The notes below the pieces were generated by a model. The model made no database searches and was not told the origin of the DNA. It saw only the letters and a list, made by a program, of their open reading frames with translations. Source: UMGS363 sp051881815 (GTDB lineage Bacteria > Bacillota > Clostridia > Oscillospirales > Ruminococcaceae). Taken from it: a stretch of 64,000 bases of DNA. The stretch lies in the NCBI GenBank assembly GCA_051881815.1, contig JBJEQP010000041.1, positions 93,832-157,831 of the forward strand. Reading direction: 5' to 3'. The number at the start of each line of letters is the position of its first letter. Positions within the stretch are counted from its first letter, which is position 1. Of the stretch, positions 35,649 through 44,233 are shown in pieces. Position numbers and translations under genes: made by a program.

Positions 35649-37595
35649 ATGATCAAGCTCACACTTAAAGACGGAAGCATAAGAGAGTGCGAAAAGGGCA
35701 CACCCGCAGCAGAAGTTATCAAGGGCATCGGAATGGGTCTTTACAAGGCTGCCTGTGCCGTAAAGCTCGGCGGAAAGGTATGCGACATCCGCACCGCGAT
35801 CGAAGAAGACTGTGAATTCGAGGTTCTCACATTCGATACAGAGGACGGACAGAGGGCGTTCAACCATACAGCGTCACATATCCTTGCACAGGCTGTAAAG
35901 CGCCTTTACCCCGAAGTAAAGCTTGCTATCGGTCCGTCTATCAAGGACGGCTTCTACTATGATTTTGACGCTCCGAAGGCATTTACACCCGATGATCTTG
36001 TAAAGATCGAAGCCGAAATGAAAAAGATCGTCAAGGAGGGCATAGAGCTTGAAAAGTTTGAGCTTGCTCCCGATGAAGCTATGAAGAAGCTTGAAGAAAT
36101 GGGCGAACCCTACAAGGTTGAGCTCTGCAAAGAACACGCAGACAAGGGCGAGCCGATCTCGTTCTACAAGCAGGGCGACTTTATCGACCTTTGCGCAGGC
36201 CCTCACCTTGCATCGACAGCTCCCGTAAAGGCTGTAAAGCTCCTTTCCTGCACAGGTGCATACTGGAGAGGTGATTCAAAGGGCAAGCAGCTCTGCCGTA
36301 TCTACGGTACAGCTTTCCCGAAGGCAAGCGAGCTTGAAGCTTTCCTTACAGCAAGAGAAGAAGCGCAGAAGCGTGACCACAACAAGCTTGGCCGTGAGCT
36401 TGAATATTTCACAACGGTCGATTATATCGGACAGGGACTTCCTATCCTTCTGCCGAAGGGCGCAAAGGTAATTCAGATACTCCAGCGCTGGGTCGAAGAT
36501 GTTGAGGCTTCAAAGGGCTGTATGCTGACAAAGACTCCGTATATGGCAAAGCGTGAGCTTTATAAAGTATCGGGACACTGGGATCACTACCTTGACGGTA
36601 TGTTCGTCCTCGGCGATCCGAACGATGAGGAAAAGGAATGCTTTGCACTCCGTCCGATGACCTGTCCGTTCCAGTATCAGGTGTTCCTCAACCGCGCAAG
36701 ATCCTACCGTGATCTGCCGATGCGCTTGACGGAAACATCAACGCTTTTCAGAAACGAGGACAGCGGCGAGATGCACGGACTTATCCGTGTTCGTCAGTTC
36801 ACGATCTCCGAGGGTCACTATATCCTCCGTCCCGAGCAGCTCGAAGAAGAATTCAAGGGCTGTCTTGAGCTTGCAAAGTATATGCTCGATACAGTAGGAC
36901 TCCTTGAGGACTGCACATTCAGATTCTCCCAGTGGGATCCCGCTAACCCGAAGAACAAGTACGAGGGCACGGCAGAGCAGTGGGAACACGCACAGTCCGC
37001 AATGGAAAAGATACTCAACGACCTCGGCGTAGAATATACTGTCGGTATAGATGAGGCTGCTTTCTACGGACCGAAGCTCGATATTCAGTACAAGAACGTA
37101 TTCGGCAAGGAAGATACGCTTGTAACGATCCAGATAGATATGCTCCTTGCAGAAAAGTTCGGCATGGAATATACCGATGTTGACGGCAAGAAGCGCAGAC
37201 CTTATATTATCCACAGAACATCCCTCGGCTGCTATGAGCGTACACTTGCATACCTCATCGAAAAATATGCAGGCGTTCTTCCTCTCTGGCTTGCTCCCGA
37301 GCAGGTAAGAGTTCTTCCCATCGGCGAAGCACACCGGGCTTATGCACAGGAGATCGCCGACAAGATGACAGCTCACGGAATGAGAGTTACTGTTGACAAG
37401 CGTGACGAGAATATCGGCACAAAGATCAAGGCGTCCCGTCTTGAAAGAATTCCTTACACATTCATTATCGGCGATAAGGAGATGGAGAACAAGTCAGTAA
37501 CTATCCGTTCGAGAAAAGAAGGCGAGCTTCCCGATGTTAAGCTTGACGAAGCTCTTGCAAAGGTGTTTGAGGAAAATGATACAAAAGCCAAGTAA
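35649..37595 (+). CDS. thrS: Threonyl-tRNA synthetase
   Basis: The 648-aa protein has the TGS domain (1-62), the editing/SAD domain (HTASHILAQAVKRLYP; HLASTAPVKA), the class II catalytic motifs (MTCPFQYQVF; RNEDSGEMHGLIRVRQF; HRTSLGCYERTLAYLIE) and the anticodon-binding domain (~545-648). It charges tRNA-Thr. GGAGG precedes the ATG and a T-box controls it. Confidence 0.97.
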   Translation: MIKLTLKDGSIRECEKGTPAAEVIKGIGMGLYKAACAVKLGGKVCDIRTAIEEDCEFEVLTFDTEDGQRAFNHTASHILAQAVKRLYPEVKLAIGPSIKDGFYYDFDAPKAFTPDDLVKIEAEMKKIVKEGIELEKFELAPDEAMKKLEEMGEPYKVELCKEHADKGEPISFYKQGDFIDLCAGPHLASTAPVKAVKLLSCTGAYWRGDSKGKQLCRIYGTAFPKASELEAFLTAREEAQKRDHNKLGRELEYFTTVDYIGQGLPILLPKGAKVIQILQRWVEDVEASKGCMLTKTPYMAKRELYKVSGHWDHYLDGMFVLGDPNDEEKECFALRPMTCPFQYQVFLNRARSYRDLPMRLTETSTLFRNEDSGEMHGLIRVRQFTISEGHYILRPEQLEEEFKGCLELAKYMLDTVGLLEDCTFRFSQWDPANPKNKYEGTAEQWEHAQSAMEKILNDLGVEYTVGIDEAAFYGPKLDIQYKNVFGKEDTLVTIQIDMLLAEKFGMEYTDVDGKKRRPYIIHRTSLGCYERTLAYLIEKYAGVLPLWLAPEQVRVLPIGEAHRAYAQEIADKMTAHGMRVTVDKRDENIGTKIKASRLERIPYTFIIGDKEMENKSVTIRSRKEGELPDVKLDEALAKVFEENDTKAK

Positions 37596-37653
37596 ATTGG
37601 CTTCGGCAAAGTAATTCGCTTCGGTTAAGTAAATTGCCTTCGGCAAAGTAAAA

Positions 37654-37939
37654 AAGCAAAAGTTTAGGTCAAGCCTTTTCAAAGGCTTGCAGGGGTCAAG
37701 GGGACGGCGTCCCTTGTCGCTTCCGCAGAAGCGAAATACCCTAAACTTTAGCGAAAAGCTTTTAACAATAGCGAAATCACTAACAAATCCAAAAGCGCAA
37801 TTCACGAAAGAAAGGTAAAACAGAACGTGAGATATCCGTTCGAAAACAAAAATCGTGAATTGCGCTAATTCTATATTTACGGAACAACTATCCTTGAATT
37901 GTAAATACACGAACGCAGTGAGTGAATTTACAATTCAAC
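37654..37939 (+). repeat. Multi-hairpin intergenic repeat, copy A (286 bp)
   Basis: It shares its whole layout with copy B at 40541. Stems in order: CAAGCCTTT/AAAGGCTTG; CAAGGG/CCCTTG; TCGCTTC/GAAGCGA; AGCGCAATTCACGA with its complement around 37790-37865; and TTGAATTGTAAAT with its complement at the end. Several stems differ from copy B by paired changes. No coding capacity. It occupies the gap after thrS. Confidence 0.8.
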
Positions 37940-37983
37940 AGGAAATGAACAGCTGTGCAGTATGAATCATAGGAGATGATAAA

Positions 37984-38597
37984 ATGCCAATCGAATATAA
38001 AAAGCTTACCGAAAATGAGCTTGACCGCTTTATAGAAATGCGGATAGATCAGCTTCGTGAAGAGGGTGCAAAGGAAGAATTTGACCTTCGTCCTTCGCTG
38101 AAAGACTACTATGAACGGCACTTATACTAATCTTTAATCGTTCTATAGACAAAGCCGACAGATAGAATAATTCCAATCAAGGAAAGCGACCGCAGCAAGG
38201 CTTGATGCCTTGCAAGGGAGTTTGACGCAGAGTGGAATTATTATAGCCGAGGATTTGTCTATAGGTTGATTGAAGATTAGTATTAAAGGACGGTACTTTC
38301 GTTTCATGGCTTGCAGTTGACAGCGGTGAGATAATCGGCACAAGCGGAATGTCGTTCGTGGAAAAGCCGCCGTATTTCGGCTGCCCGAGCGGCAGGATAG
38401 GCTTGCTTTCAAGTATGTTCACCGACAGCCGTTACAGAAGAATGGGCATTGCAACAGAGCTTTTGAACAGAGTTGTCGAAGAAGCCCGAAATTACGGCTG
38501 CGGAACGGTTCAGATAACAGCTTCCGATATGGGCGTTAAGCTTTATACTGCTTATGGCTTTGTTCATAATGGGAATTTTATGCAGTTTAAGCTTTGA
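37984..38597 (+). pseudogene. GNAT acetyltransferase split by a miniature element
   Basis: The 5' part (37984-38124) encodes MPIEYKKLTENELDRFIEMR and on to YYERHL; the 3' part (38286-38597) resumes with KDGTFVSWLAV and contains the acetyl-CoA loop (RYRRMGIATELLNRVV). A 158-bp element with a TTA duplication lies between. Removing the element and one TTA rejoins the two parts in frame to a ~151-aa GNAT enzyme. As it stands translation stops two codons into the element. Substrate unknown. Confidence 0.88.
38125..38282. mobile_element. TACTAA-family miniature element, 158 bp, inside a GNAT gene
   Basis: The ends are TACTAATCTT and AAGATTAGTA, with inner inverted repeats (CTATAGACAAA and TTTGTCTATAG). 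Flanks are TTA direct repeats (38122-38124, 38283-38285). It is closely similar, in opposite orientation, to the 157-bp copy at 41097. No transposase. Confidence 0.88.
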
Positions 38598-38635
38598 ATA
38601 TATATTATTATTCAAAAATAAACAGAAAAAAACAG

Positions 38636-38665
38636 TTGACAATCCACTGCATAGTGTGTTATAAT
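38636..38665 (+). promoter_or_regulatory. Consensus promoter of the DEAD-box helicase gene
   Basis: TTGACA (38636-38641), 18-bp spacer, TATAAT (38660-38665). The leader to the ATG at 38769 is about 95 nt, long as is common for cold-responsive helicase genes. Confidence 0.8.
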
Positions 38666-38768
38666 AAATTCCTGTTTTTTAAAAGAATCAATTTGTTGTC
38701 GGCATAGGGCAGGAAGGTTTTCAGAGAGCGTGTTTTGTCCAAATGCCATTTATGGAAAGGAAAAAATT

Positions 38769-40499
38769 ATGCTTTTTAGTGAACTCGGACTGCCGCAGGA
38801 GATCGTCCGTGCGGTCGAAGAAATGGGATATGAGGAGGCTACGGAGATTCAGGCGAAGGCCATTCCGCTCCTTCTCGAAGGAAAGGACGTTGTAGGACGT
38901 TCGCAGACAGGTACGGGCAAGACCGCCGCTTTCGGACTTCCTGCCGTTGCAAAAATCGACCCGGACGGTTACAGACGGGTGCAGACGCTTATCCTTTGCC
39001 CGACAAGAGAGCTTGCAATGCAGGCTTCGCAGGAGATAGAGAAGTTTTCAAAGTATCTTCCGTATGTAAAGGCTTGCGCTATTTACGGCGGCGCAGACAT
39101 TGAACGTCAGATCGTACAGCTCAAAAAGGGTGCGAATATCGTTGTCGGAACTCCGGGACGAGTTATGGATCATATCCGCCGTCATACACTTCACCTTGAA
39201 GAGCTGCGCACAGTGATCCTTGACGAAGCTGACGAGATGCTCAATATGGGTTTCCGTGAGGATATCGAAGAAATTCTGCAGTATATCCCCGAAGAACGCC
39301 AGACTGTGCTTTTCTCGGCAACAATGCCGCCGCAGATAATGGCTATCACGGGCGAATATCAGCGTGACCCGATCGTTGTCGGCGTTGAGCAAAAGAGCCG
39401 CACCGTCGAGAGCGTTGCGCAGTACTATTATGAGGTGCCGATGGGAAGAAAGATGGATGCGCTCCGTATGCTTCTCATTGCGTTTGAACCAAGACTTTCG
39501 ATGATATTCTGCAACACAAAGGCAATGGTAGACGAGCTTACCGAAAACCTCGTTGCAAAGGGCTTCAAGGCTGCAGGACTTCACGGCGATATGAAGCAGC
39601 AGAGCAGAACGCAGGTGCTGAACGCTTTCAAGAGCGGCAGAATAAACATACTCATTGCGACCGATGTTGCCGCAAGAGGAATTGACGTTGACGATGTCGA
39701 CGCTGTTTTCAACTACGATATCCCACAGGATAACGAGTACTATATCCACCGTATAGGAAGAACGGGCAGAGCAGGCCGCACGGGCTCGGCTTATACTATC
39801 GTCAGCGGAAGAAAGCAGGTCTATGAGCTTAAAGATATCGCACGTTTTACAAAAGCCGATATCATCCGCTGCGACCTCCCGACAAGGGATGACGTTATCG
39901 AAAAGAGAACGCAGCGTGTCCTCGATAAGGTTTGCGATTATATAACAACGGACAAGTATCCGAACGGCGCAGAGCTGCTTGAACGCCTTACAGACCTTGG
40001 CTTTTCGGCAGAACAGATCGCAGCAACGCTCCTCGGAATGAGAATATCAAAGGAAACACGAACAGTTCCCGAATTCATTAAACCCGTGTTCCGTCCCCGT
40101 GACGAAAAGGGAAGATCAAAGGGAAGCTCCTGCAAGATCGAGATCTCTCTCGGCAGACAGAACCGCATCGCTCCGAACTTTATCCTCGGCGCTCTCGTTG
40201 ACGCAACGGGAATGGCAGGCAAAAGCTTCGGCAAGATCGACATTTACGACCGCTATACAACAGTCGAAGTCCCCGAAGCCGATATCGACTATATCCTCGA
40301 TTCAATGACGGGAACAAAGATAAACGGTCAGAAGATAAAAATAAAGCGTTATGAGGGCAAGCAGAGCGAAAACAGGTCAAATGACCGCAGATATTCGGAC
40401 GGCGGCGAAAAGGACTACCGCAACTTCCGCAGAAAAAACACAGGCAGAGCAAGAAAGTTCGACGGCTCGCAGAATAAAAAAAGAAGATCGTATAATTAA
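38769..40499 (+). CDS. DEAD-box RNA helicase with DbpA-type RNA-binding domain
   Basis: The ATG at 38769 follows GGAAAGG. The 576-aa protein has all helicase motifs (QTGTGKT, PTRELA, GTPGR, DEAD, SAT, HRIGRTGRAG), a linker and a C-terminal DbpA RNA-binding domain (about 455-535, ending KINGQKIKIKRYEG), then an Arg/Lys-rich tail. This layout fits the DeaD/CshA group, which acts in ribosome assembly, RNA decay and cold adaptation. Confidence 0.93.
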   Translation: MLFSELGLPQEIVRAVEEMGYEEATEIQAKAIPLLLEGKDVVGRSQTGTGKTAAFGLPAVAKIDPDGYRRVQTLILCPTRELAMQASQEIEKFSKYLPYVKACAIYGGADIERQIVQLKKGANIVVGTPGRVMDHIRRHTLHLEELRTVILDEADEMLNMGFREDIEEILQYIPEERQTVLFSATMPPQIMAITGEYQRDPIVVGVEQKSRTVESVAQYYYEVPMGRKMDALRMLLIAFEPRLSMIFCNTKAMVDELTENLVAKGFKAAGLHGDMKQQSRTQVLNAFKSGRINILIATDVAARGIDVDDVDAVFNYDIPQDNEYYIHRIGRTGRAGRTGSAYTIVSGRKQVYELKDIARFTKADIIRCDLPTRDDVIEKRTQRVLDKVCDYITTDKYPNGAELLERLTDLGFSAEQIAATLLGMRISKETRTVPEFIKPVFRPRDEKGRSKGSSCKIEISLGRQNRIAPNFILGALVDATGMAGKSFGKIDIYDRYTTVEVPEADIDYILDSMTGTKINGQKIKIKRYEGKQSENRSNDRRYSDGGEKDYRNFRRKNTGRARKFDGSQNKKRRSYN

Positions 40500-40540
40500 T
40501 GGAACGCATATCTTCAATATGTTACTGATCTGCGAAGCCA

Positions 40541-40824
40541 AGCAAAAGTTTCGTCCACCTTTTCAAAGGTGGTGGGGTTCCAAGGGGCAAAGCCACTTGG
40601 TCGCTTCCGCAGAAGCGAAACTCTCTAACTTTTAGCGAAATATTTGCCGCAAAAGCGAAATATCTAACAAATAAAAAGCGCAATTCACGAAAAGAAAGCT
40701 AAAACAGAACATGAGAAATCAGTCTGTAAAAATAAAATCGTGAATTGCGCTTATTCTTTTTTTCTAAAAAACTATCCTTGAAATGTAAATATACAAACGA
40801 AGTGAGTATATTTACATTTCAACG
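40541..40824 (+). repeat. Multi-hairpin intergenic repeat, copy B (284 bp)
   Basis: Same order of stems as copy A at 37654: CCACCTTT/AAAGGTGG, CCAAG/CTTGG, TCGCTTC/GAAGCGA (identical), AGCGCAATTCACGA with its complement, and TTGAAATGTAAATATA with its complement. It follows the helicase gene. Nothing in it looks coding. Confidence 0.8.
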
Positions 40825-40878
40825 TTGTATGTTTTATGATGTTAAGAAAGTGCTGATTAATAAGTTCCTTTTATAAGA

Positions 40879-41371
40879 TCATTCCCTGATAAATCCCTTA
40901 TCCTTTTCGGGAATACCGCCCTCATCGGAAACGTATCTTTCGGCTTTTGTGTGAAGATCATATTTTTCACGAAGCGCAAATATGGTTTTCATCATCGGTG
41001 AGGCGTGGTGAGTATCAATAGCGGCTTGGTCTTCCCAGCTGTCTATCAGAAGAACGGTTTCGGGATCGTCCATCGGGAAAAAGTATTCATATTTAATACT
41101 AATATCAAATCAACCTATAGACAAATCCTCGGATATAATAATCCAATTCTGTGTCAAGCTCCCTTGACAGGCGGCAGCCTGCCTGCGGTCGCTTTCCTTG
41201 ACTTGGATTATTCTATCTGTCGGCTTTGTCTATAGAACGATTTGATATTAGTATAAGGTTGCCTTTTTCCGCACGGATCGCTGCGACAGTTCCGCTTGCG
41301 GTCATTTACTCAGCAAATTTCCGTGCGCTGCCGTTTTTGCCCGTGTAAAAAAGATTTACCGTTATGCTCAT
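40879..41371 (-). pseudogene. ABM-type monooxygenase gene with a stop codon and an element insertion
   Basis: On the minus strand the gene starts at ATG 41371 behind GGAGG (MSITVNLFYTGKNGSARKFA), hits TAA at codon 22 (41308-41306), continues in frame (MTASGTVAAIRAEKGNL), is broken by a 157-bp element, and resumes KYEYFFPMDDPETVLLIDSW to the stop at 40879. The parts together match the small antibiotic-biosynthesis-monooxygenase (YgiN-like) fold family, ~110 aa. Deleting the element and one duplication restores GNLKYEY, but the nonsense codon would remain. Confidence 0.82.
41097..41253. mobile_element. TACTAA-family miniature element, 157 bp, inside the ABM gene
   Basis: Reverse-oriented relative of the 38125 copy, with ends TACTAATATC and GATATTAGTA and TAA direct repeats (41094-41096, 41254-41256). 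The inner CTATAGACAAA/TTTGTCTATAG arms are conserved. Non-coding. Confidence 0.88.
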
Positions 41372-41392
41372 AAATTCCTCCGTTAAAGAAGA

Positions 41393-41437
41393 CCGCAGCT
41401 TAAAGCATACCATTCGGTATCAACCTTAAAGCTGCGG
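41393..41437 (-). terminator. Probable terminator after the S1-domain gene
   Basis: A 9-bp stem CCGCAGCTT/AAGCTGCGG (41393-41401 with 41429-41437) just past the stop at 41448; the minus-strand tail (TTCTTT) is only moderately T-rich. Confidence 0.5.
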
Positions 41438-41447
41438 CCGTTTATTT

Positions 41448-41900
41448 TTATTTTCTGCGTGACTGGCTCCTGCGCTTGTTGTCAACATTCTTTTTGATGT
41501 CGCTCATACGCTCTTCGGAGCTTTGCTTGAAGCGGTTCATCATATCTTCAAAAGCCGCCTCGGGTGTCATTGGGGTCTTGTCCTGTTGTGCAGGTTTGCG
41601 GTCGTTTCCTCTTGCGCCGTTGTAGGGCCTTTTTCCGCCGTTGTCATGACGCTGCGGAGGAGGATTGTCGACAGCCTTTTTTATCGAAAGAGAGATCTTT
41701 CCGTTTTCGCCGATTGTGAGAACCTTTACCTTAACGGTCTGTCCCTCGGTGAGATGATCTCTGATCTCGTTTACGAAACTGTTAGCGACCTCGCTGATAT
41801 GTACCATTCCTGTAGTTCCGGGTTCAAGCTCGACGAAAGCGCCGAATTTTGTGATACCCGTGACTTTTCCCTCGTAAATATTTCCAACTTCAAGCTGCAT
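41448..41900 (-). CDS. yabR: S1 RNA-binding-domain protein, YabR-like
   Basis: The 150-aa protein has an S1 domain at residues 1-75 (VGNIYEGKVTGITKFGAFVE; GMVHISEVAN; KVKVLTIGENGKISLSIK) and a basic Gln/Arg/Pro-rich tail. Gene order yabP-yabQ-divIC-yabR is the same as in Bacillus, which supports the name. It probably binds RNA; its exact role is unknown. Confidence 0.85.
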   Translation of the reverse strand: MQLEVGNIYEGKVTGITKFGAFVELEPGTTGMVHISEVANSFVNEIRDHLTEGQTVKVKVLTIGENGKISLSIKKAVDNPPPQRHDNGGKRPYNGARGNDRKPAQQDKTPMTPEAAFEDMMNRFKQSSEERMSDIKKNVDNKRRSQSRRK

Positions 41901-41967
41901 ATAAAGATTTTTAACCTCTCTGTTTTTTTATTCTAAAGGCAGGATCTTGTTTGAATTTGTGCTTGCC

Positions 41968-42318
41968 TTAGTTTCGTGTTGTATCATAGAAGCGGCGTTC
42001 GTTAGGATAGGCAAAGCCGAGAACCTCGATAGCGATCTTTTCCATATAAGCCCTTTCGTCGTCTTCGGCGAGGATAGAAGCATACTCGTCGTTCTGTGCT
42101 TCAAGAGCTGCAGCCTTTTCTTCGAGCTGGGAAAGCTTTTTCTTCTTTTCGGCAATATCGGCCTGAGTTGCAACAAATGAGCATACCGAATAAGCGAGTA
42201 CGGCTACGCCTGCGAGCGAAGCAAGACCGCGCATAAAGGGACCGCCGTTTTTCTTTCGGTCTTCCGAACGCTGCTGTTTTTCCTTCTGCTTGACATAAGC
42301 CTTGTAGGTCTTTCCCAT
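41968..42318 (-). CDS. divIC: Septum formation initiator, DivIC/FtsB family
   Basis: The 116-aa protein has a basic cytoplasmic N-terminus, one transmembrane helix (about 30-50), a coiled coil (KKKKLSQLEEKAAALEAQND) and the C-terminal YMEKIAIEVLGFAYPNE motif of the family. It acts with FtsL and DivIB at the division septum. A 164-bp miniature element separates it from yabQ. Confidence 0.88.
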   Translation of the reverse strand: MGKTYKAYVKQKEKQQRSEDRKKNGGPFMRGLASLAGVAVLAYSVCSFVATQADIAEKKKKLSQLEEKAAALEAQNDEYASILAEDDERAYMEKIAIEVLGFAYPNERRFYDTTRN

Positions 42319-42345
42319 TGCTGCACCTCCGTTCCTTTTATATTA

Positions 42346-42509
42346 GGGAACCTCTAAAAACCTCCTTCTTGGCAAATTCTCTATGACTTTGCCCGTCTTC
42401 TGCGTTAACAAACCTTGCAATACATCAAGTATTACTACGGTTTGTTGCCTTGAAGCCGGACAAAGTCAATAACGAAAATTTGCGCAAGTCCCGGTTTTTA
42501 GAGAACCCC
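42346..42509. mobile_element. Second-type miniature element, 164 bp, upstream of divIC
   Basis: Terminal inverted repeats GGGAACCTCTAAAAACC and GGTTTTTAGAGAACCCC, flanked by ATTA direct repeats (42342-42345, 42510-42513). No ORF. Different ends and target-site length from the TACTAA family. It separates divIC from yabQ by about 380 bp. Confidence 0.75.
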
Positions 42510-42702
42510 ATTACCTATTTTTACGGCTACTTCCAGATGATAACATTATACTACATAGGGGCATTGATTTTCAAGCTTTTTTTACACATTAAAAAATTTT
42601 TATAGGTATGCACAAAATTATTAAATTAATTTTGATAAATTCTATCACCGAAATTTACAGCAAGTTCAATCCGCCGTGAATATACGTCCTGTATTTGCCG
42701 GT

Positions 42703-43080
42703 TTAAGCAGAACTGCTGCCGCTTTTTTTGAATTTTCGAAAAAAACGTGCAACTGCGGCAGCAATAGAGCGCAGAATTCCGACAACAAGGCTTCCGACAG
42801 TAGCAATATAAAGCAGAAATCCGAGAAAAGTCCCTATAACGCAGAAAAAACGCACCTGTCCTCTGCATAAAACTGCGGCATAAAGAAACACAGCCGCACC
42901 CGAAACGACCATAAAAACAATATCCTCGGCAAAAACAGCTTTGGTTTTTGCGGCAAACGGAAAAACTATGCGGATAGTACGAAATACATCGTAGAAAATG
43001 CCGATACCTGCGCCGAGAATGACCGAAAACAGGAACAGCGTGCATTGTTCGGAAACGGTAAAAAAAGTTTCAAGGCTCAA
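42703..43080 (-). CDS. yabQ: Spore cortex biosynthesis protein YabQ
   Basis: The 125-aa membrane protein has about four hydrophobic segments and the YabQ pattern (GAGIGIFYDVFRTIRIVFP; near residue 25). In Bacillus YabQ is needed for spore cortex formation. Downstream (42514-42702) nothing else is coding. Confidence 0.82.
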   Translation of the reverse strand: MSLETFFTVSEQCTLFLFSVILGAGIGIFYDVFRTIRIVFPFAAKTKAVFAEDIVFMVVSGAAVFLYAAVLCRGQVRFFCVIGTFLGFLLYIATVGSLVVGILRSIAAAVARFFRKFKKSGSSSA

Positions 43081-43100
43081 AAAAACACCTTCTGACTGAT

Positions 43101-43382
43101 TTATCTGAAAAGCCTGCCGAGGAAAGAGAGCGGAGAGCGCAGATCCCTGTCGCCGTAAATGATCGCGTCAATATTTCCCTCAATGTTCATTTCGCCGTTA
43201 GTAACGGACAGATCGTTGACATGAAGATCGCTGCCCCTTATCGTCAGCTCGCCCATAGTTGTGTAAAGCAGAACGGAGTTTTCGTCGAAGCTGTCAATGT
43301 CGGTAACGCCCGAAACGGATAGCTTTCCTCGGTTTTCGGCAATAATGCTGTGTGCTTTTTCGTTTACGTCATTCATATTCAT
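43101..43382 (-). CDS. yabP: Sporulation protein YabP
   Basis: The 93-aa protein matches YabP/YqfC (GKLSVSGVTDIDSFDENSVL; GELTIRGSDLHVNDLSVTNG; EGNIDAIIYGD). YabP works with YabQ in sporulation. It is first in the four-gene cluster and starts behind AAAGGAA. Confidence 0.85.
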   Translation of the reverse strand: MNMNDVNEKAHSIIAENRGKLSVSGVTDIDSFDENSVLLYTTMGELTIRGSDLHVNDLSVTNGEMNIEGNIDAIIYGDRDLRSPLSFLGRLFR

Positions 43383-43483
43383 CTTTCCTTTCGATAAACT
43401 ATTTATATAATTGTATTCAGGAAAAAAGAATTAATGCGTAATTTCCGATCATTGATGATGGCAACTGCTTATATAAACAAAAA

Positions 43484-43523
43484 ATCGGTGCATTTCCCTT
43501 GCTGATGAAGGAAGTACACCGAT
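43484..43523 (-). terminator. Terminator of the heptad-repeat gene
   Basis: ATCGGTG/CACCGAT (43484-43490 with 43517-43523) with inner TTTCC/GGAA pairing; the minus-strand tail is TTTTTTGTTT. It lies just past the stop at 43533. Confidence 0.78.
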
Positions 43524-43532
43524 GTTCTTTTA

Positions 43533-44151
43533 TTATGTAAATTTAAAGCTTACAACGTTGGTGTCATTAAGGATCGTGACAAGCTCTTCAAATTTTTCAC
43601 CGATATGATTGACAGCGAATCTTGTGATCTGAGCGTCTTCTTCCAAGTTATCCAAACGTGTTTCTATTTTGTCAAGACGACTATCCATACCGTCAAGACG
43701 TTTATCCATACCGTCAAGACGTTTATCCACCCCGTCANNNNNNNNNNNNNNNNNNNNNNNNNNNNNNNNNNNNNNNNNNNNNNNNNNNNNNNNNNNNNNN
43801 NNNNNNNNNNNNNNNNNNNNNNNNNNNNNNNNNNNNNAGACGTTTATCCACACCGTCAAGACGTTTATCCACACCGTCAAGACGTTTATCCACACCGTCA
43901 AGACGTTTATCCATATCGTCAAGACGTTTATCTATAGCATCAAAACGGCTATCCATGCCGTCAAGACGTTTATCTATAGCATCAAAATGGCTATCCATGC
44001 CGTCAAGACGTTTATCTATAGCATCAAAACGACTATCCATACCGTCAAGACGTTTGTCCATATTGTCAAGACGTTTATCCACGTTATCAAAGCGCTCGTT
44101 CATCTGCTTCTGACCTTCGAGCAGCTGTAAAAGAATCTCATTCGTTTCCAT
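43533..44151 (-). CDS. Heptad-repeat coiled-coil protein spanning an assembly gap
   Basis: The ATG at 44151 (METNEILLQLLEGQ) follows GGAGGTGG. The protein is built of repeats of about 7 residues, (K/S)RLDGMD or KRLDGVD, encoded by 21-nt units, then a non-repeat C-terminus (AQITRFAVNHIGEKFEELV). The run of 100 N at 43738-43837 falls inside the repeats and the frames on either side do not match across it, so true length and repeat count are unknown. A long trimeric or dimeric coiled coil is likely; function unknown. Confidence 0.75.
43738..43837. other. Assembly gap (100 N) in the heptad repeats
   Basis: Exactly 100 N, the conventional length for a gap of unknown size, flanked on both sides by the same 21-nt repeat. 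The repeat probably collapsed in assembly. Confidence 0.98.
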
Positions 44152-44233
44152 ATAACCACCTCCGTCTATTATATTATACATCAGCCTTTTTGAAATTGTC
44201 AAGTTCTTTTGTGCCGAAAATTGCCGGCGTTTT

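Noticed and set aside
43533..43922. Separate short ORFs on both strands around the N gap
   Set aside because: They come from reading a repetitive gene across an arbitrary-length gap.
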